Below, piece by piece: positions 24,004-33,192 of a stretch of 34,962 bases of DNA. This stretch comes from an uncultured Lachnospiraceae bacterium (GTDB taxonomy: Bacteria; Bacillota; Clostridia; Lachnospirales; Lachnospiraceae). Each line of letters begins with the position of its first letter. Position 1 is the stretch's first letter. A program made the position numbers and the translations under genes. The notes below the pieces were generated by a model, which had not been told where the DNA came from, did no database searches, and worked only from the letters and a program-made list of their open reading frames with translations. The stretch spans positions 1 to 34,962 of the forward strand of contig CAMUZQ010000022.1 of assembly GCA_947165275.1 (NCBI GenBank), given 5' to 3'.

Positions 24004-27000
24004 TTAAAAAACAGTCCCTAATATAAACTTTATGCCATCCCAGTCAAGCTGTGAAAGTCTGGTCCTCAGACTGTCAAATCTTTCCTTATCCTCTGCCGGC
24101 AGTCTGTAGCCCTTCATTTCGTCAAGCACCATCTTCGTTGTCTCATAATCCATTGCCTCGGCGAAATCCGAAAGTGACAGATACGCGTCCTTTATCATGG
24201 CCTCGGGCGCTTCGGGCAGATCATCTCCCTGTTCCGCAACCGGAGCAAGAGAATCCGTATAGGATCTGAAAAGTGCCAGCAGAGCAGGCGTATCCTCTTC
24301 TATCACACTAAGATTCCGTGCATCCCCCGCAGCCTCAAGGAGCCTTGCCCTCTCTGAAATCTCCGTCGCTCCTATGATACGGGCGGAGGATTTCAAGGCA
24401 TGGACCTTTATAGTATAATTCTCCCAATCCCTGTCATCAAAATATCTCTGGATCTCATCCGCCTTTTCCGCTACAGTTGACTGGAAGCTGACAAGGATGG
24501 AAATATAGCTTTCCACTGAACCGCAGTTTTTAACTCCGGAATCAGCATCGACCGCCGTGCTTTCCTCGAGCCATTCGGGAAGCTTCTCTTCACCGGACTC
24601 CTCTTCGGCAATACCGGTATCCGCAGGGACTGTCTCTTCAGGAGCCGTTTCTGCGTATGCCTGTATCTCCTCCGGCGGCGTATCCGTCCGGGATGTATTA
24701 TTCAGAAGCTCCTCCACGAATTCCGCAACCGCGCTGTCCTTATAGCCCCTCTCATTCATCAGATAGTCCGTATCCGAATCTATAAGCTGCAGCATTTTGT
24801 CCGCTACTGCGGGATCAAACTGACTGCCGCTGCATCTCTGGATCTCGGCTCTGACATCAGCCTGCGCCCTGATATTTGAATAAGAACGGTTGGATGTCAT
24901 GGCATCATAGCTGTCAGCCACGCAGATGATCCTTGCTATAAACGGTATATCCTCCCCTGATCTGCCATCGGGATATCCTTTGCCGTCGAATCTTTCGTGA
25001 TGCCATCTGGCGCCTGTCGCAAGCTCGGGGAGCTCTGTAATGGTTTTAAGGATATCATATCCCATGGCGGGATGCTGTTTGATCTGCGCGAATTCTTCAT
25101 CTGTAAGCCTCGCGGGCTTATTGATTATCTCCTCCGGTACACCGATCTTACCCACGTCATGAAGCAGACCGATATCATGAATTTTGACCAGATCTCCTCC
25201 TGACATTCCAAGCTTTGCCGCAAGCATTGTCGTATATCCGGCGACACGCTCCGAGTGTCCGTTTGTATAGTGATCCTTTGCGTCGACAGCCTTTGACAGA
25301 ACCTCCATGATCTCCTGGGTAAGGTGCTCTATCCGTAAGGTCTTGATATTTACCTCTTTTTGCAGACTCTTTTGAAGTCTTGAAAGATTTATGGAGTGTC
25401 CTACTCTCTGAAGCAGTATTTCCGATGCGATCGGCTTACGGACAAAATCCCAGGCTCCCGCCTTTAATCCCTTCATCTCTGTATCGCGGTCATCACTGCC
25501 TGTCAAAAAGATCACGGGGATCGATCTGGTCCTGCTGTCAGACTTCAGTCTCTGCATCACGTCAAAGCCGTCTTCATGCGGCATTTTAACATCGAGCAGG
25601 ACAAGGTCCGCCTCAGTCTCCCGAAGCCTTGCAAGCCCCGCTTCTCCCGAATCATACGCTTCGAAACGATAGGCCTTGCCCAATATTCCCCCGGCAAGCT
25701 TATGCATGGTGCTCTCATCATCTATCATTATCACAAGGGGCTTCTGATCAGTATCCCGTGCTTCTTCTTTTCGGGTTTTTGTTTCTTCCTCACGCTTTAT
25801 TACATGCACCTTGCTTTCAGGAAGATAACGTATGAGCATATCCTCAAGCTTTTCAGAGTCTATCGGTTTTGTCAGATAATCGGCAAAGCCTATGGTAAGG
25901 TACTCCTCCCGCGCTCCCGAAACCGCGTTTGCAGTAAGGGACACCACCGGCGCGTCAATGCTCTTATTATCCGGAAGCTCTCTCATTTTTTTGAAGCATT
26001 CGATCCCGTCCATATTCGGCATCCGGTGATCCAGGAAGATGATATCGTAAGCGTTTTTTACCACAAGCTCCAGAGCTTCCTGCCCGCTCCCGGCAGTGTC
26101 GATGTGTATCCGAGTCTTTTTCAGGAGATTCTTCATTACCTCAAGGTTCATTCTCGTGTCATCCACAACAAGGATGCTGGCGTCCTGCGCAGTGAATTTC
26201 TCGCGGTATTTCTTATGATCCAGGGAAGCCTTCCTCCATCTGTCATTTATATCTCCGATGGGCTCGTCCCTTGATATCCCCTGCTTTATGATAAATGAAA
26301 AAGTGGAACCCTCGCCGTATTTGCTCTCGACATGAAGCTCACTCTCCATGAGTCCTAGCAGCTGGTTTGTGATATTAAGTCCAAGTCCCGTGCCCTCTAT
26401 GGTCCGGTTTCTTTCCTCCTCCACACGCTCGAAGGCATTGTAGAGTCTGGCCATATCTTCTTCCTTTATGCCTATTCCCGTATCCTTTACGGAAACCTCA
26501 AGCTTTACCGGGTTTGTAAAGCAGGCCGCTCCATGACATTCTTCCCTCTTTCGGGGGTCCTTATCCTCCGGAGAGTCCGCTCTTCTTATCTTTAATGTAA
26601 CACTGCCCTTTTCCGTATATTTGACCGCATTGGTAAGTATATTTGTGATCACCTGCTTGAGCCGTATTTCGTCTCCGTACAGGATGGCGGGAATAGACGG
26701 ATCGATATCAAGCTTTATCTCAAGCCTCTTATCCTCCGCCCTTTTCCTGATCACGTTATACAGATCATTTATAACGGACGCAAATTCGTATTCTACCGGA
26801 ATGATATCCATTTTTCCGGCTTCGATCTTTGAAAAATCCAGCACATCATTGACAATGCCAAGAAGGCTGTTGCCTGCGGAATGGATATCCTCGGCATACT
26901 CAAGTATCTCAGTTTCATTGCTTTCCCTGAGGATCATTTCGTCCATACCGAGGATCGCGTTTATGGGGGTCCTTATTTCATGGGACATATTGGAAAGGAA

Positions 27001-28359
27001 TGCGGATTTTGCGATGTTTGCCGCCTGCGCTTCCTTTGCCATTCCCTCGAGCTGACTCGTCATCTTGCCCATAAATACAGACATTCTCTCCGATAAGGGG
27101 ACAATTTTATCATGATGCAGGCATCTGGCGTATCTTTCTATATGCTCATGTACAGTTCCATGTCCTTCGCCCTCGCTCATCCCTATCGCCAGATGGGCGC
27201 TGTTTAAGACGCCTCCCATACCATGATGGTAATACAGCTCGCTTGCCCCGTGAATAAGCGCGTAATCCGGAGCTATATTCTTAAAGCACTCCCACTCAAG
27301 TCTTGCGTCCTCATGAAGAAAATTGATCCGGTTTCCGCAAAGTATGAGAAATACCGCTTCCGGACCAAATTCCTCCATCCTGTCATGGGACTCCCTGGCC
27401 GCGCTCAATACCTCATCATGTGAAGCAAAGGAAAATCTCAGGAGCTCCCCCTCCTTCAATGCAATATTGAAATACAGCTCACCGTTTTTGCCGAAATCAA
27501 AGGGAATGAGGCAGATATCTATCCCCTCTCTCTGTACCATAAGGGGGAACTCGCAGATATTTCTTATAAAGTAATCATTGGGTTCAACCCCTAAATACTC
27601 ATTGAAAAGATCCACTGCCCTCACTCCGTCGATCTCGGTAAGAGCGGTTTCTCCCGATTTCTCCCTGTCAGCTTCTATGGTAACCGGCATCCCCCGTCCT
27701 ACGGGGTGCCAGCCCAGGGCATAATTCATCTGCACCCTCAGCTTCTCACCCGAGAATAATACGGCTACCAGACCATCCGATATGATCTCATCGCCTATGG
27801 CAAATTCGTTGTCCCTGAATATGCTTCTTCCGAAATTCAGGATATTCAGGTTATCAGTAGTCATGCCCCTGGGCATTCTGTAGGAGGTTACAGTACCGAA
27901 AACGCCGATATCCTCACGTCCCTTAAAGGCCTGCTCCATTACATGAGTCATCCCTATGCCCATATTGCTGAAAAAGAGCTCTGCGGCTTTTGTCTCAGGA
28001 TGCTCATCGATCCTGCTTCTGAGCTCTTCTGCTACCGAATCCTCTTCTCCGGGCTTAAACGGTATGGTTATCACGTCAATATCGGTCTCTTCCGTAAGTA
28101 TCAGATTCAGTCTCACGCCCACACCCATCGGACGGAGATCCGCTATGGCATAGAGCGAGCATCCGGCAATCTTCACATCGCCTATGCCGCTGTTTCTTAT
28201 CTTGTCGATCAGATTCAGGATCTGTTTTTTCGGAAATCCTGTCTCATATATGGTTATCAGGGCATCCTTATGAGGATGGCCCAATACCGTATTCCTGAGA
28301 TCGCCCATCACTGTTCCTATGAGCATGGGATTGTTTATAAGATAGTCCTTCTGGATCAT
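24004..28359 (-). CDS. giant hybrid sensor: FIST-HisKA-HATPase-REC-REC-HD-GYP-HPt
   Basis: This 1451-residue cytoplasmic protein has no membrane helix. Domains in order: FIST_N and FIST_C small-ligand sensor (about 25-400); HisKA with His460 (SHEIRTP); HATPase_c (about 565-693) with N577, DTGIGI at 626-631 and GTGLGL at 656-661; receiver 1 (about 727-846) with Asp777, Thr809 and Lys831; receiver 2 (about 874-990) with Asp923, Thr953 and Lys975; HD-GYP c-di-GMP phosphodiesterase (about 1010-1205) with H1067-D1068 (LLHDVGKIG) and HHERFDGKGYP at 1120-1130; an acidic linker; HPt with His1320 (KVHALKSSARIIG); and a helical tail of about 80 residues. All catalytic residues I can check are present. 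It could pass phosphate His460 to Asp777 to His1320 to Asp923 or to the next gene's receiver, and so tune c-di-GMP breakdown; this route is inference. It lies 29 bases after the HAD-GH3 gene. Confidence 0.93.
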   Translation of the reverse strand: MIQKDYLINNPMLIGTVMGDLRNTVLGHPHKDALITIYETGFPKKQILNLIDKIRNSGIGDVKIAGCSLYAIADLRPMGVGVRLNLILTEETDIDVITIPFKPGEEDSVAEELRSRIDEHPETKAAELFFSNMGIGMTHVMEQAFKGREDIGVFGTVTSYRMPRGMTTDNLNILNFGRSIFRDNEFAIGDEIISDGLVAVLFSGEKLRVQMNYALGWHPVGRGMPVTIEADREKSGETALTEIDGVRAVDLFNEYLGVEPNDYFIRNICEFPLMVQREGIDICLIPFDFGKNGELYFNIALKEGELLRFSFASHDEVLSAARESHDRMEEFGPEAVFLILCGNRINFLHEDARLEWECFKNIAPDYALIHGASELYYHHGMGGVLNSAHLAIGMSEGEGHGTVHEHIERYARCLHHDKIVPLSERMSVFMGKMTSQLEGMAKEAQAANIAKSAFLSNMSHEIRTPINAILGMDEMILRESNETEILEYAEDIHSAGNSLLGIVNDVLDFSKIEAGKMDIIPVEYEFASVINDLYNVIRKRAEDKRLEIKLDIDPSIPAILYGDEIRLKQVITNILTNAVKYTEKGSVTLKIRRADSPEDKDPRKREECHGAACFTNPVKLEVSVKDTGIGIKEEDMARLYNAFERVEEERNRTIEGTGLGLNITNQLLGLMESELHVESKYGEGSTFSFIIKQGISRDEPIGDINDRWRKASLDHKKYREKFTAQDASILVVDDTRMNLEVMKNLLKKTRIHIDTAGSGQEALELVVKNAYDIIFLDHRMPNMDGIECFKKMRELPDNKSIDAPVVSLTANAVSGAREEYLTIGFADYLTKPIDSEKLEDMLIRYLPESKVHVIKREEETKTRKEEARDTDQKPLVIMIDDESTMHKLAGGILGKAYRFEAYDSGEAGLARLRETEADLVLLDVKMPHEDGFDVMQRLKSDSRTRSIPVIFLTGSDDRDTEMKGLKAGAWDFVRKPIASEILLQRVGHSINLSRLQKSLQKEVNIKTLRIEHLTQEIMEVLSKAVDAKDHYTNGHSERVAGYTTMLAAKLGMSGGDLVKIHDIGLLHDVGKIGVPEEIINKPARLTDEEFAQIKQHPAMGYDILKTITELPELATGARWHHERFDGKGYPDGRSGEDIPFIARIICVADSYDAMTSNRSYSNIRAQADVRAEIQRCSGSQFDPAVADKMLQLIDSDTDYLMNERGYKDSAVAEFVEELLNNTSRTDTPPEEIQAYAETAPEETVPADTGIAEEESGEEKLPEWLEESTAVDADSGVKNCGSVESYISILVSFQSTVAEKADEIQRYFDDRDWENYTIKVHALKSSARIIGATEISERARLLEAAGDARNLSVIEEDTPALLALFRSYTDSLAPVAEQGDDLPEAPEAMIKDAYLSLSDFAEAMDYETTKMVLDEMKGYRLPAEDKERFDSLRTRLSQLDWDGIKFILGTVF

Positions 28360-28388
28360 GTGTTTCCTGTCCTTTTGCTAAAACTCTG

Positions 28389-31300
28389 TCAATTAGCCAT
28401 GTATTTCATACTCAAAAGCTTAACGTCTCCAAAAAGACGTATTTCCGTTTTGCCGGTTAATGACGCTCCGTTAAGATCATGGATCAGACATTCTGTCTCA
28501 CTCCATGCTGCCGGCCCTCCTTCGGGTAAGATCGTATTCTCCGAGGGCAGCTCATACAGGGGCAGCTTCTTTTCAGGAGAAACTGTATTTCCCTCCCATC
28601 CGGCAATACGGTTTTCATTCCAATAGATCTCGACCCTGCCGTTTGTCCCGGATTTTAACAACAGCATCACCTTTTTCGCCTTTTCGGGCATATGGTTTTT
28701 TGTAAATATAAGCGATGCAGTTCTTCCCTCTTCCCTTACTGAAGCCGCGGTCATACCGAAGTGACCCTTTGTAAACTCGATATTCTCATAGAAATCGCAG
28801 GCGTACACAGGGTTAAGGTCAGACAGCTCCCGTGCCTCGAAATCCTGTCCCTTAAGGGTTATATCGCAGGATACGATCTCATTAAGAGCATCCCGTCCGG
28901 CGTAAATATGATACCTGCCGCCGTATATCATGTAGTCATTCAGCACCACATCGAAAACCTGAAAACTGGACTTATCAATGGCAAGCTTTATTTCCCTTTC
29001 TTCGCCCGGCTTTATGTCATGTACCCTCGTGAAGCCTATGAGCCTTCTGCCGTAACCGTAATCTCCGAATTTATCATCCGAAAAATCCGCCGTGGTATAT
29101 ATCTGGACCACCTCATCCGTTACATACGGCCCGTTGTTACGGATATTGACCGTCACTTCCGTTTTAAGGCCGTCCCCACTCTCTCCTGCGGTCATTCCCG
29201 TATAGGATATTTCACTGTAGGTAAGCCCGTACCCAAAGGGATAAAGTATCCCGTCCGTTAAATATCTGTATGTCCGCTTTCCTCTTATCTGATAATCAGT
29301 TATATCCGGCAGCACCTCACAGGAAACAGGCCAGGTCTGCGTCAGCCTTCCCGCCGGCGCTGTCCTGCCGAACAACGCCGCTGCCACCGCATCCCCCATG
29401 TATTCCGAACCCGAAGCTGAAAGCAGCAGCGCATCCGTCCTTTTTTCCATACCGTTAAAGATATAGGGATAATTTGAGATAAGAACCGTTATTATCTTTT
29501 TACCTGATCCTGCCATGGCTTCAAGAAGCTTCTGCTGTCCCGGCGGCAGCGCAAGCGAAGTCCTGTCAAAATCCTCTCTTGCGGGTACCATGGGATTACA
29601 GCCGAGCACCAGGATCACGCAGTCCTTACCGGAGACGGCTTTTATCGCCTCCTCTGTCCCGTCAGTTGTCTTTTCAAGTGAGAACTGCATTTCCGGAAGC
29701 CTGTCATCCGCTTTTAGCCTTCCTTCAGCCGTTACCGATACCGGCTGGTTGAACCTGTCTTTTATCCTGACATTTCCGTTGCCGGCATCACTTATATTGA
29801 ATCTGCAGGTCACAAACCAGTCAAGGGTATCCTCCCTGTCCGCGCAGAGTATCTCCCTATCATCCTCTGATGCTGCATAAAACAGGATCTGTACATATTT
29901 TCCGGTTTTTGTGCTTCTTATCGTATGGTAGCCTTCACCCCAGTCTTCTATATAGAAGGTATCTCCCTCAGCCCTGGAAGCCAGCGTGACCTTCCCGTCC
30001 GGTTCCAGATGCCATGCCTTGTCTCCGGATACGATACGGTATTCATCAATTCCTTTCGTTACCGGAAAATCCATATTTAACAACGCCTTCAGACCGTCAC
30101 TGACTGTATGGCAAAAAGGCGGATTTCCTCCATACCAGTCTTTATACCATTCATCGGCAAGGGGTCCGACCAGAGCGATATTTCCGGCATCCTTCAAATC
30201 CAGAGGCAGCGCTGCAGCCTTGTTTTCAAGCAGCACCAGGGCTTCCTCTGACAGTCTGCGGCATATTTCCCTGGCTTCTCCGGTATCGATCTCACCGGCT
30301 GAAATGCCGTCATAGGGACAGGTGCCCTCAGGATCATAGATGCCAAGCTTCATCTCTGCCATCAGAATATTCCGCAAAGCCCCGTCCAGCTCTGCTTCCG
30401 ATAAAAAAGAAAGCTCCAGGGCATCACGCACTGCTTTTTCCACATCCTCCGGCTTGTCCGACATACTGTCGACCCCTGCCCTTACGGACTCCGCCATACA
30501 CTCTGCAAGCGTTCCGTATTCCCTGTGAAAATCCTTTAATTTGGCCATGGCAAAGCCGTCACTGACCGCATGGGTCAGCCCGTGCTTTCCCTTAAGGAGC
30601 TTTCCGACCTCCGGATTCGTCATTCCGGGAACCCCGTTTATCTTGTTATATGCGGTCATCACGCCCAGGGCTTTGCCCTCATCAATACCTGCAAGGAAGG
30701 GCGGGAGATAATATTCAAATTTATCACGCATGCCTACGGATGAATTGGAAAAAAACCTGTCGGCTTCCCTGTTATTGGCATAGAAATGCTTAAGAGTCGC
30801 TCCGCATTTAATATATTCGGGGTCATTTCCCTGCATTCCCCTGATATAGGACACGGCATTTACAGAGGTGAGCAGAGGATCTTCTCCATATCCCTCCTCA
30901 TTTCTTCCCCAGCGGGGATCTCTTTCCGGGTCTACTGTAGGCGCCCATCTTGAAAGCCCTGTTTTTCTGTGACGCTTCCAGCAGGCTCTGGCTTCATCAC
31001 CCACAACTGAACCTGCTTTATAAATAAGGCCGGTATCCCAGGATGAGCTCATCCCTATGGGATTCGGGAAGGATGTCGTTTTATCAGGAGTGTTTATCCC
31101 GTTCTGCTCGTTTCTGGCCTCCACTCCATGTGCGGCTTCCCCGCCGAGGAAGAAGCCTTCCACACCCAGTCTTCCCACTCCCCTTTCAGGATGGGAATAA
31201 AGGGTGATCTTCTCCTCCAGAGTCATTTCAGATAAAAGCCGGTTTATCCTCTCCTCCCTCGGAATCCCGGGATCATGGAAAATATTGCTTATACCGTCAT

Positions 31301-31901
31301 CCGAGAGCAGTCTGTCAAGATATCCGGACAAAACCTCCTCCGAATATATCACCCGTCCGTCTATCCCGCATTTTCTCCCGCCGTCCACATTGTCCTGTCT
31401 GTCATCAAAAAAGAGACATTCCGCGGGGTCCAGTTCATATTCCGATAACAGGGACTCATATATTTCCTTATGCGGCTTGAGCTGGTGTACCTTGTAGGAT
31501 ATGATCCCGCCGTCTACACTGTCAAAAACAGGCTGTCCCTCTGTATGCTTACGGAGCATCCTTTCGGAATAGTTGGAAAGCAGATATATATTATACCCTT
31601 TTTCCTTCAGTCTCCGCATTTTCTCCCATATCTGCGGTCTGGGAACCGGCATACGCTCCAGATGGCCGAATATATATCTGATATGTTCCTCGTCAGACGG
31701 ATATTTGGCCACGTAATCCTCCACCACATCATCAAATGGTCTGATACCTATATCAAATTCAAGCCACAGAGGGTCCTGAAAGATCCGTCTTCCGAAAGCT
31801 CTGGCTTCTTCCTCGTCAGTCACCGTTTCCATGATGATATCAAACCACCTGTATGAAAACAGTACTCCGCCTATATCAAAAATAATATTCTTGTATTTCA
31901 T
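28389..31901 (-). CDS. fusion of a HAD-family sugar phosphatase and a GH3 glycosidase
   Basis: The protein has 1170 residues and no signal peptide. Residues 1-200 are a complete HAD-IA phosphatase of the YihX (alpha-glucose-1-phosphatase) type: Asp9 in IIFDIGGVLF, Ser109 in YLLSNYSE, Lys142 in LKPHKEIYE and Asp166-Asp167 in CLFFDDRQDN. GH3 starts at about 205 (DPGIPREERINRLLSEMTLEEKI), with RWAPTVDPERDPRWGRNEEGYGEDP, KHFYANNREADR and the nucleophile Asp448 in HAVSDGFAM. The alpha/beta sandwich domain (about 550-865) is interrupted at about 620-745 by a beta-rich insert with a fascin/ricin-like look (YRIVSGDKAWHLEPDG, TGKYVQI). A fibronectin III-like domain (about 905-1005) and a further beta domain (to 1170) follow. 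The frame is continuous with no sign of a lost stop. It is the first gene of the region 4 operon. Glucosidase and glucose-1-phosphatase activities are predicted, not shown. Confidence 0.9.
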   Translation of the reverse strand: MKYKNIIFDIGGVLFSYRWFDIIMETVTDEEEARAFGRRIFQDPLWLEFDIGIRPFDDVVEDYVAKYPSDEEHIRYIFGHLERMPVPRPQIWEKMRRLKEKGYNIYLLSNYSERMLRKHTEGQPVFDSVDGGIISYKVHQLKPHKEIYESLLSEYELDPAECLFFDDRQDNVDGGRKCGIDGRVIYSEEVLSGYLDRLLSDDGISNIFHDPGIPREERINRLLSEMTLEEKITLYSHPERGVGRLGVEGFFLGGEAAHGVEARNEQNGINTPDKTTSFPNPIGMSSSWDTGLIYKAGSVVGDEARACWKRHRKTGLSRWAPTVDPERDPRWGRNEEGYGEDPLLTSVNAVSYIRGMQGNDPEYIKCGATLKHFYANNREADRFFSNSSVGMRDKFEYYLPPFLAGIDEGKALGVMTAYNKINGVPGMTNPEVGKLLKGKHGLTHAVSDGFAMAKLKDFHREYGTLAECMAESVRAGVDSMSDKPEDVEKAVRDALELSFLSEAELDGALRNILMAEMKLGIYDPEGTCPYDGISAGEIDTGEAREICRRLSEEALVLLENKAAALPLDLKDAGNIALVGPLADEWYKDWYGGNPPFCHTVSDGLKALLNMDFPVTKGIDEYRIVSGDKAWHLEPDGKVTLASRAEGDTFYIEDWGEGYHTIRSTKTGKYVQILFYAASEDDREILCADREDTLDWFVTCRFNISDAGNGNVRIKDRFNQPVSVTAEGRLKADDRLPEMQFSLEKTTDGTEEAIKAVSGKDCVILVLGCNPMVPAREDFDRTSLALPPGQQKLLEAMAGSGKKIITVLISNYPYIFNGMEKRTDALLLSASGSEYMGDAVAAALFGRTAPAGRLTQTWPVSCEVLPDITDYQIRGKRTYRYLTDGILYPFGYGLTYSEISYTGMTAGESGDGLKTEVTVNIRNNGPYVTDEVVQIYTTADFSDDKFGDYGYGRRLIGFTRVHDIKPGEEREIKLAIDKSSFQVFDVVLNDYMIYGGRYHIYAGRDALNEIVSCDITLKGQDFEARELSDLNPVYACDFYENIEFTKGHFGMTAASVREEGRTASLIFTKNHMPEKAKKVMLLLKSGTNGRVEIYWNENRIAGWEGNTVSPEKKLPLYELPSENTILPEGGPAAWSETECLIHDLNGASLTGKTEIRLFGDVKLLSMKYMAN
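31329..31341 (-). promoter_or_regulatory. in-gene ribosome site and TTG between HAD and GH3 parts
   Basis: On the coding strand GGAGGAGG (31341-31334) is followed two bases later by an in-frame TTG (31331-31329), codon 191, exactly at the HAD-GH3 junction. Initiation there would give a free GH3 of 980 residues. It may be chance from Glu-Glu codons. Confidence 0.35.
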
Positions 31902-31962
31902 AGACCTGCCATATTCTGAAAATCTCTGTTAACGGTTCATATGCGGATCAATGGCTGCTGAT

Positions 31963-32018
31963 CATACGGTTTTTCAAAAAGCCACGCCCGACGGACAAAC
32001 ATCTGCCATACGGTTTTT
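31963..32018. repeat. 12-bp direct repeat CATACGGTTTTT upstream of the HAD-GH3 gene
   Basis: The two copies lie at 31963-31974 and 32007-32018, offset by 44 bp, in the 174-base gap between glgD and the HAD-GH3 gene. No convincing sigma-A promoter is visible for the HAD-GH3 gene, so these could be regulator sites, or a chance duplication next to the terminator. The HAD-GH3 start has only a weak AGG (GGCAGG) ribosome site. Confidence 0.55.
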
Positions 32019-32019
32019 T

Positions 32020-32049
32020 AAAGCCGGCTCCATGAAAGAAGCCGGCTTT
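32020..32049. terminator. hairpin downstream of glgD
   Basis: A 10-bp perfect stem AAAGCCGGCT / AGCCGGCTTT encloses a 10-base loop, 27 bases past the glgD stop. The minus-strand U tract is short (TTT then A residues); the plus strand has TTTTT. It probably stops most glgCD transcription but may leak into the HAD-GH3 operon. Confidence 0.7.
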
Positions 32050-32075
32050 TTCGGATCAACAAACCTGTAAACGGA

Positions 32076-33191
32076 TTACAGCGTATCGCCTCTCATTACA
32101 TAGCCCGGATCATCAGGAGTAGCGATAAGCTTCTTAACATTCAGAACCTTCGCCCATTTATCCACTACCTGGCATTCAACCCTTACACCTTCGCCGATCT
32201 CGGCATGACCCAGGATCACACAATCCTTCACGTACGCGCCCTTCCGGATCTCAACACCTCTGCCGATGACACTGTTCTCAACCGTGCCTTCGATCACACA
32301 TCCGTTCGCGACTACGGAGTTTTTAACCTTTGAACCCTTTACGTATCTTACGGGGCAGGCATCGGTGGTTACCGTATATATAGGCCAGTCATCGGTAAAA
32401 AGATCTCTCGCCTTATCGAAATCAAGCAGTTCAAGATTCGCTTCATAATAGCTTTTGAAATCAGTTACCGCGCTGAAAAATCCCTTGTGGGATATTCCCC
32501 TGATATCAAGATCATCTATTTCTTCATTTATGATATCCACGAGCCTGTATACGGAGGATATCTTCTGAGCCTTGTGTATAAGCTTGATGAAAAGCTCCCT
32601 GCTCAGCACGTATGTATCCATGAAGATATTCGCATCCGGTACAGATCCATCGTTCCAATCTATACTCTTTATCCCCTTCTGTCTGTTAAGGGCTACCGTC
32701 CGGCAGTTTCTGAAGGTCTTGTCAGCATTATCAACCTTATGATACAAAAGCGTTACATCGGCACCCGACGCGATATGCTCCTTCAAAAGATCACCGTAAT
32801 CCTCCTTGAATATCATATATCCGGGAGTGATTATCACATAAGGCTCATGAGCAAGCTCTATAAGATCCATGTTTTCCGTATAGGCTTTTATATCCGTATT
32901 ATAGATCTCATTTACTTTTGAATCCTGGTTAAAAAGTAACTGCAGCTTGCCCCTCTTTGAGTTGATATTGTAGGTGCGTCCTGTCCCAAGGTGCTCCGCA
33001 AGAGATCTCGGGTTCTGGCTTACATACACCTGTATATGCTCTATGTCGCTGTTCGACATGTTTGATACAGGGAAATCAACGATCCTGTACCTTCCAAGGA
33101 ATGAAAACGCCGATATCGGACGGAAATGATCCATTCCATGTACTCTCATGTTATTTCCTGACGGAGTGACGATTCCTAAAGCTCTCGGCAT
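32076..33191 (-). CDS. glgD: glucose-1-phosphate adenylyltransferase regulatory subunit GlgD
   Basis: GlgD is the GlgC-like partner found in Firmicutes, which improves ADP-glucose synthesis when paired with GlgC. The 371 residues keep the fold (GRYRIVDFPVSNMSNSDI at 33-50, then the C-terminal left-handed beta-helix VANGCVIEGTVENSVIGRGVEIRKGAYVKDCVILG). The pyrophosphorylase loop GGRGxRL of GlgC is replaced by TPSGNNMRVH. The catalytic Asp of the GDH motif is replaced (TPGYMIF, Tyr125). It is therefore probably not catalytic alone. It starts 1 base after the glgC stop, with a GGGGG-type site inside glgC. Confidence 0.95.
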   Translation of the reverse strand: MPRALGIVTPSGNNMRVHGMDHFRPISAFSFLGRYRIVDFPVSNMSNSDIEHIQVYVSQNPRSLAEHLGTGRTYNINSKRGKLQLLFNQDSKVNEIYNTDIKAYTENMDLIELAHEPYVIITPGYMIFKEDYGDLLKEHIASGADVTLLYHKVDNADKTFRNCRTVALNRQKGIKSIDWNDGSVPDANIFMDTYVLSRELFIKLIHKAQKISSVYRLVDIINEEIDDLDIRGISHKGFFSAVTDFKSYYEANLELLDFDKARDLFTDDWPIYTVTTDACPVRYVKGSKVKNSVVANGCVIEGTVENSVIGRGVEIRKGAYVKDCVILGHAEIGEGVRVECQVVDKWAKVLNVKKLIATPDDPGYVMRGDTL

Positions 33192-33192
33192 T

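Noticed and set aside
25576-26274. 232-codon plus-strand frame opposite the giant hybrid sensor
   Set aside because: Antisense shadow; the minus frame encodes intact receiver domains here.
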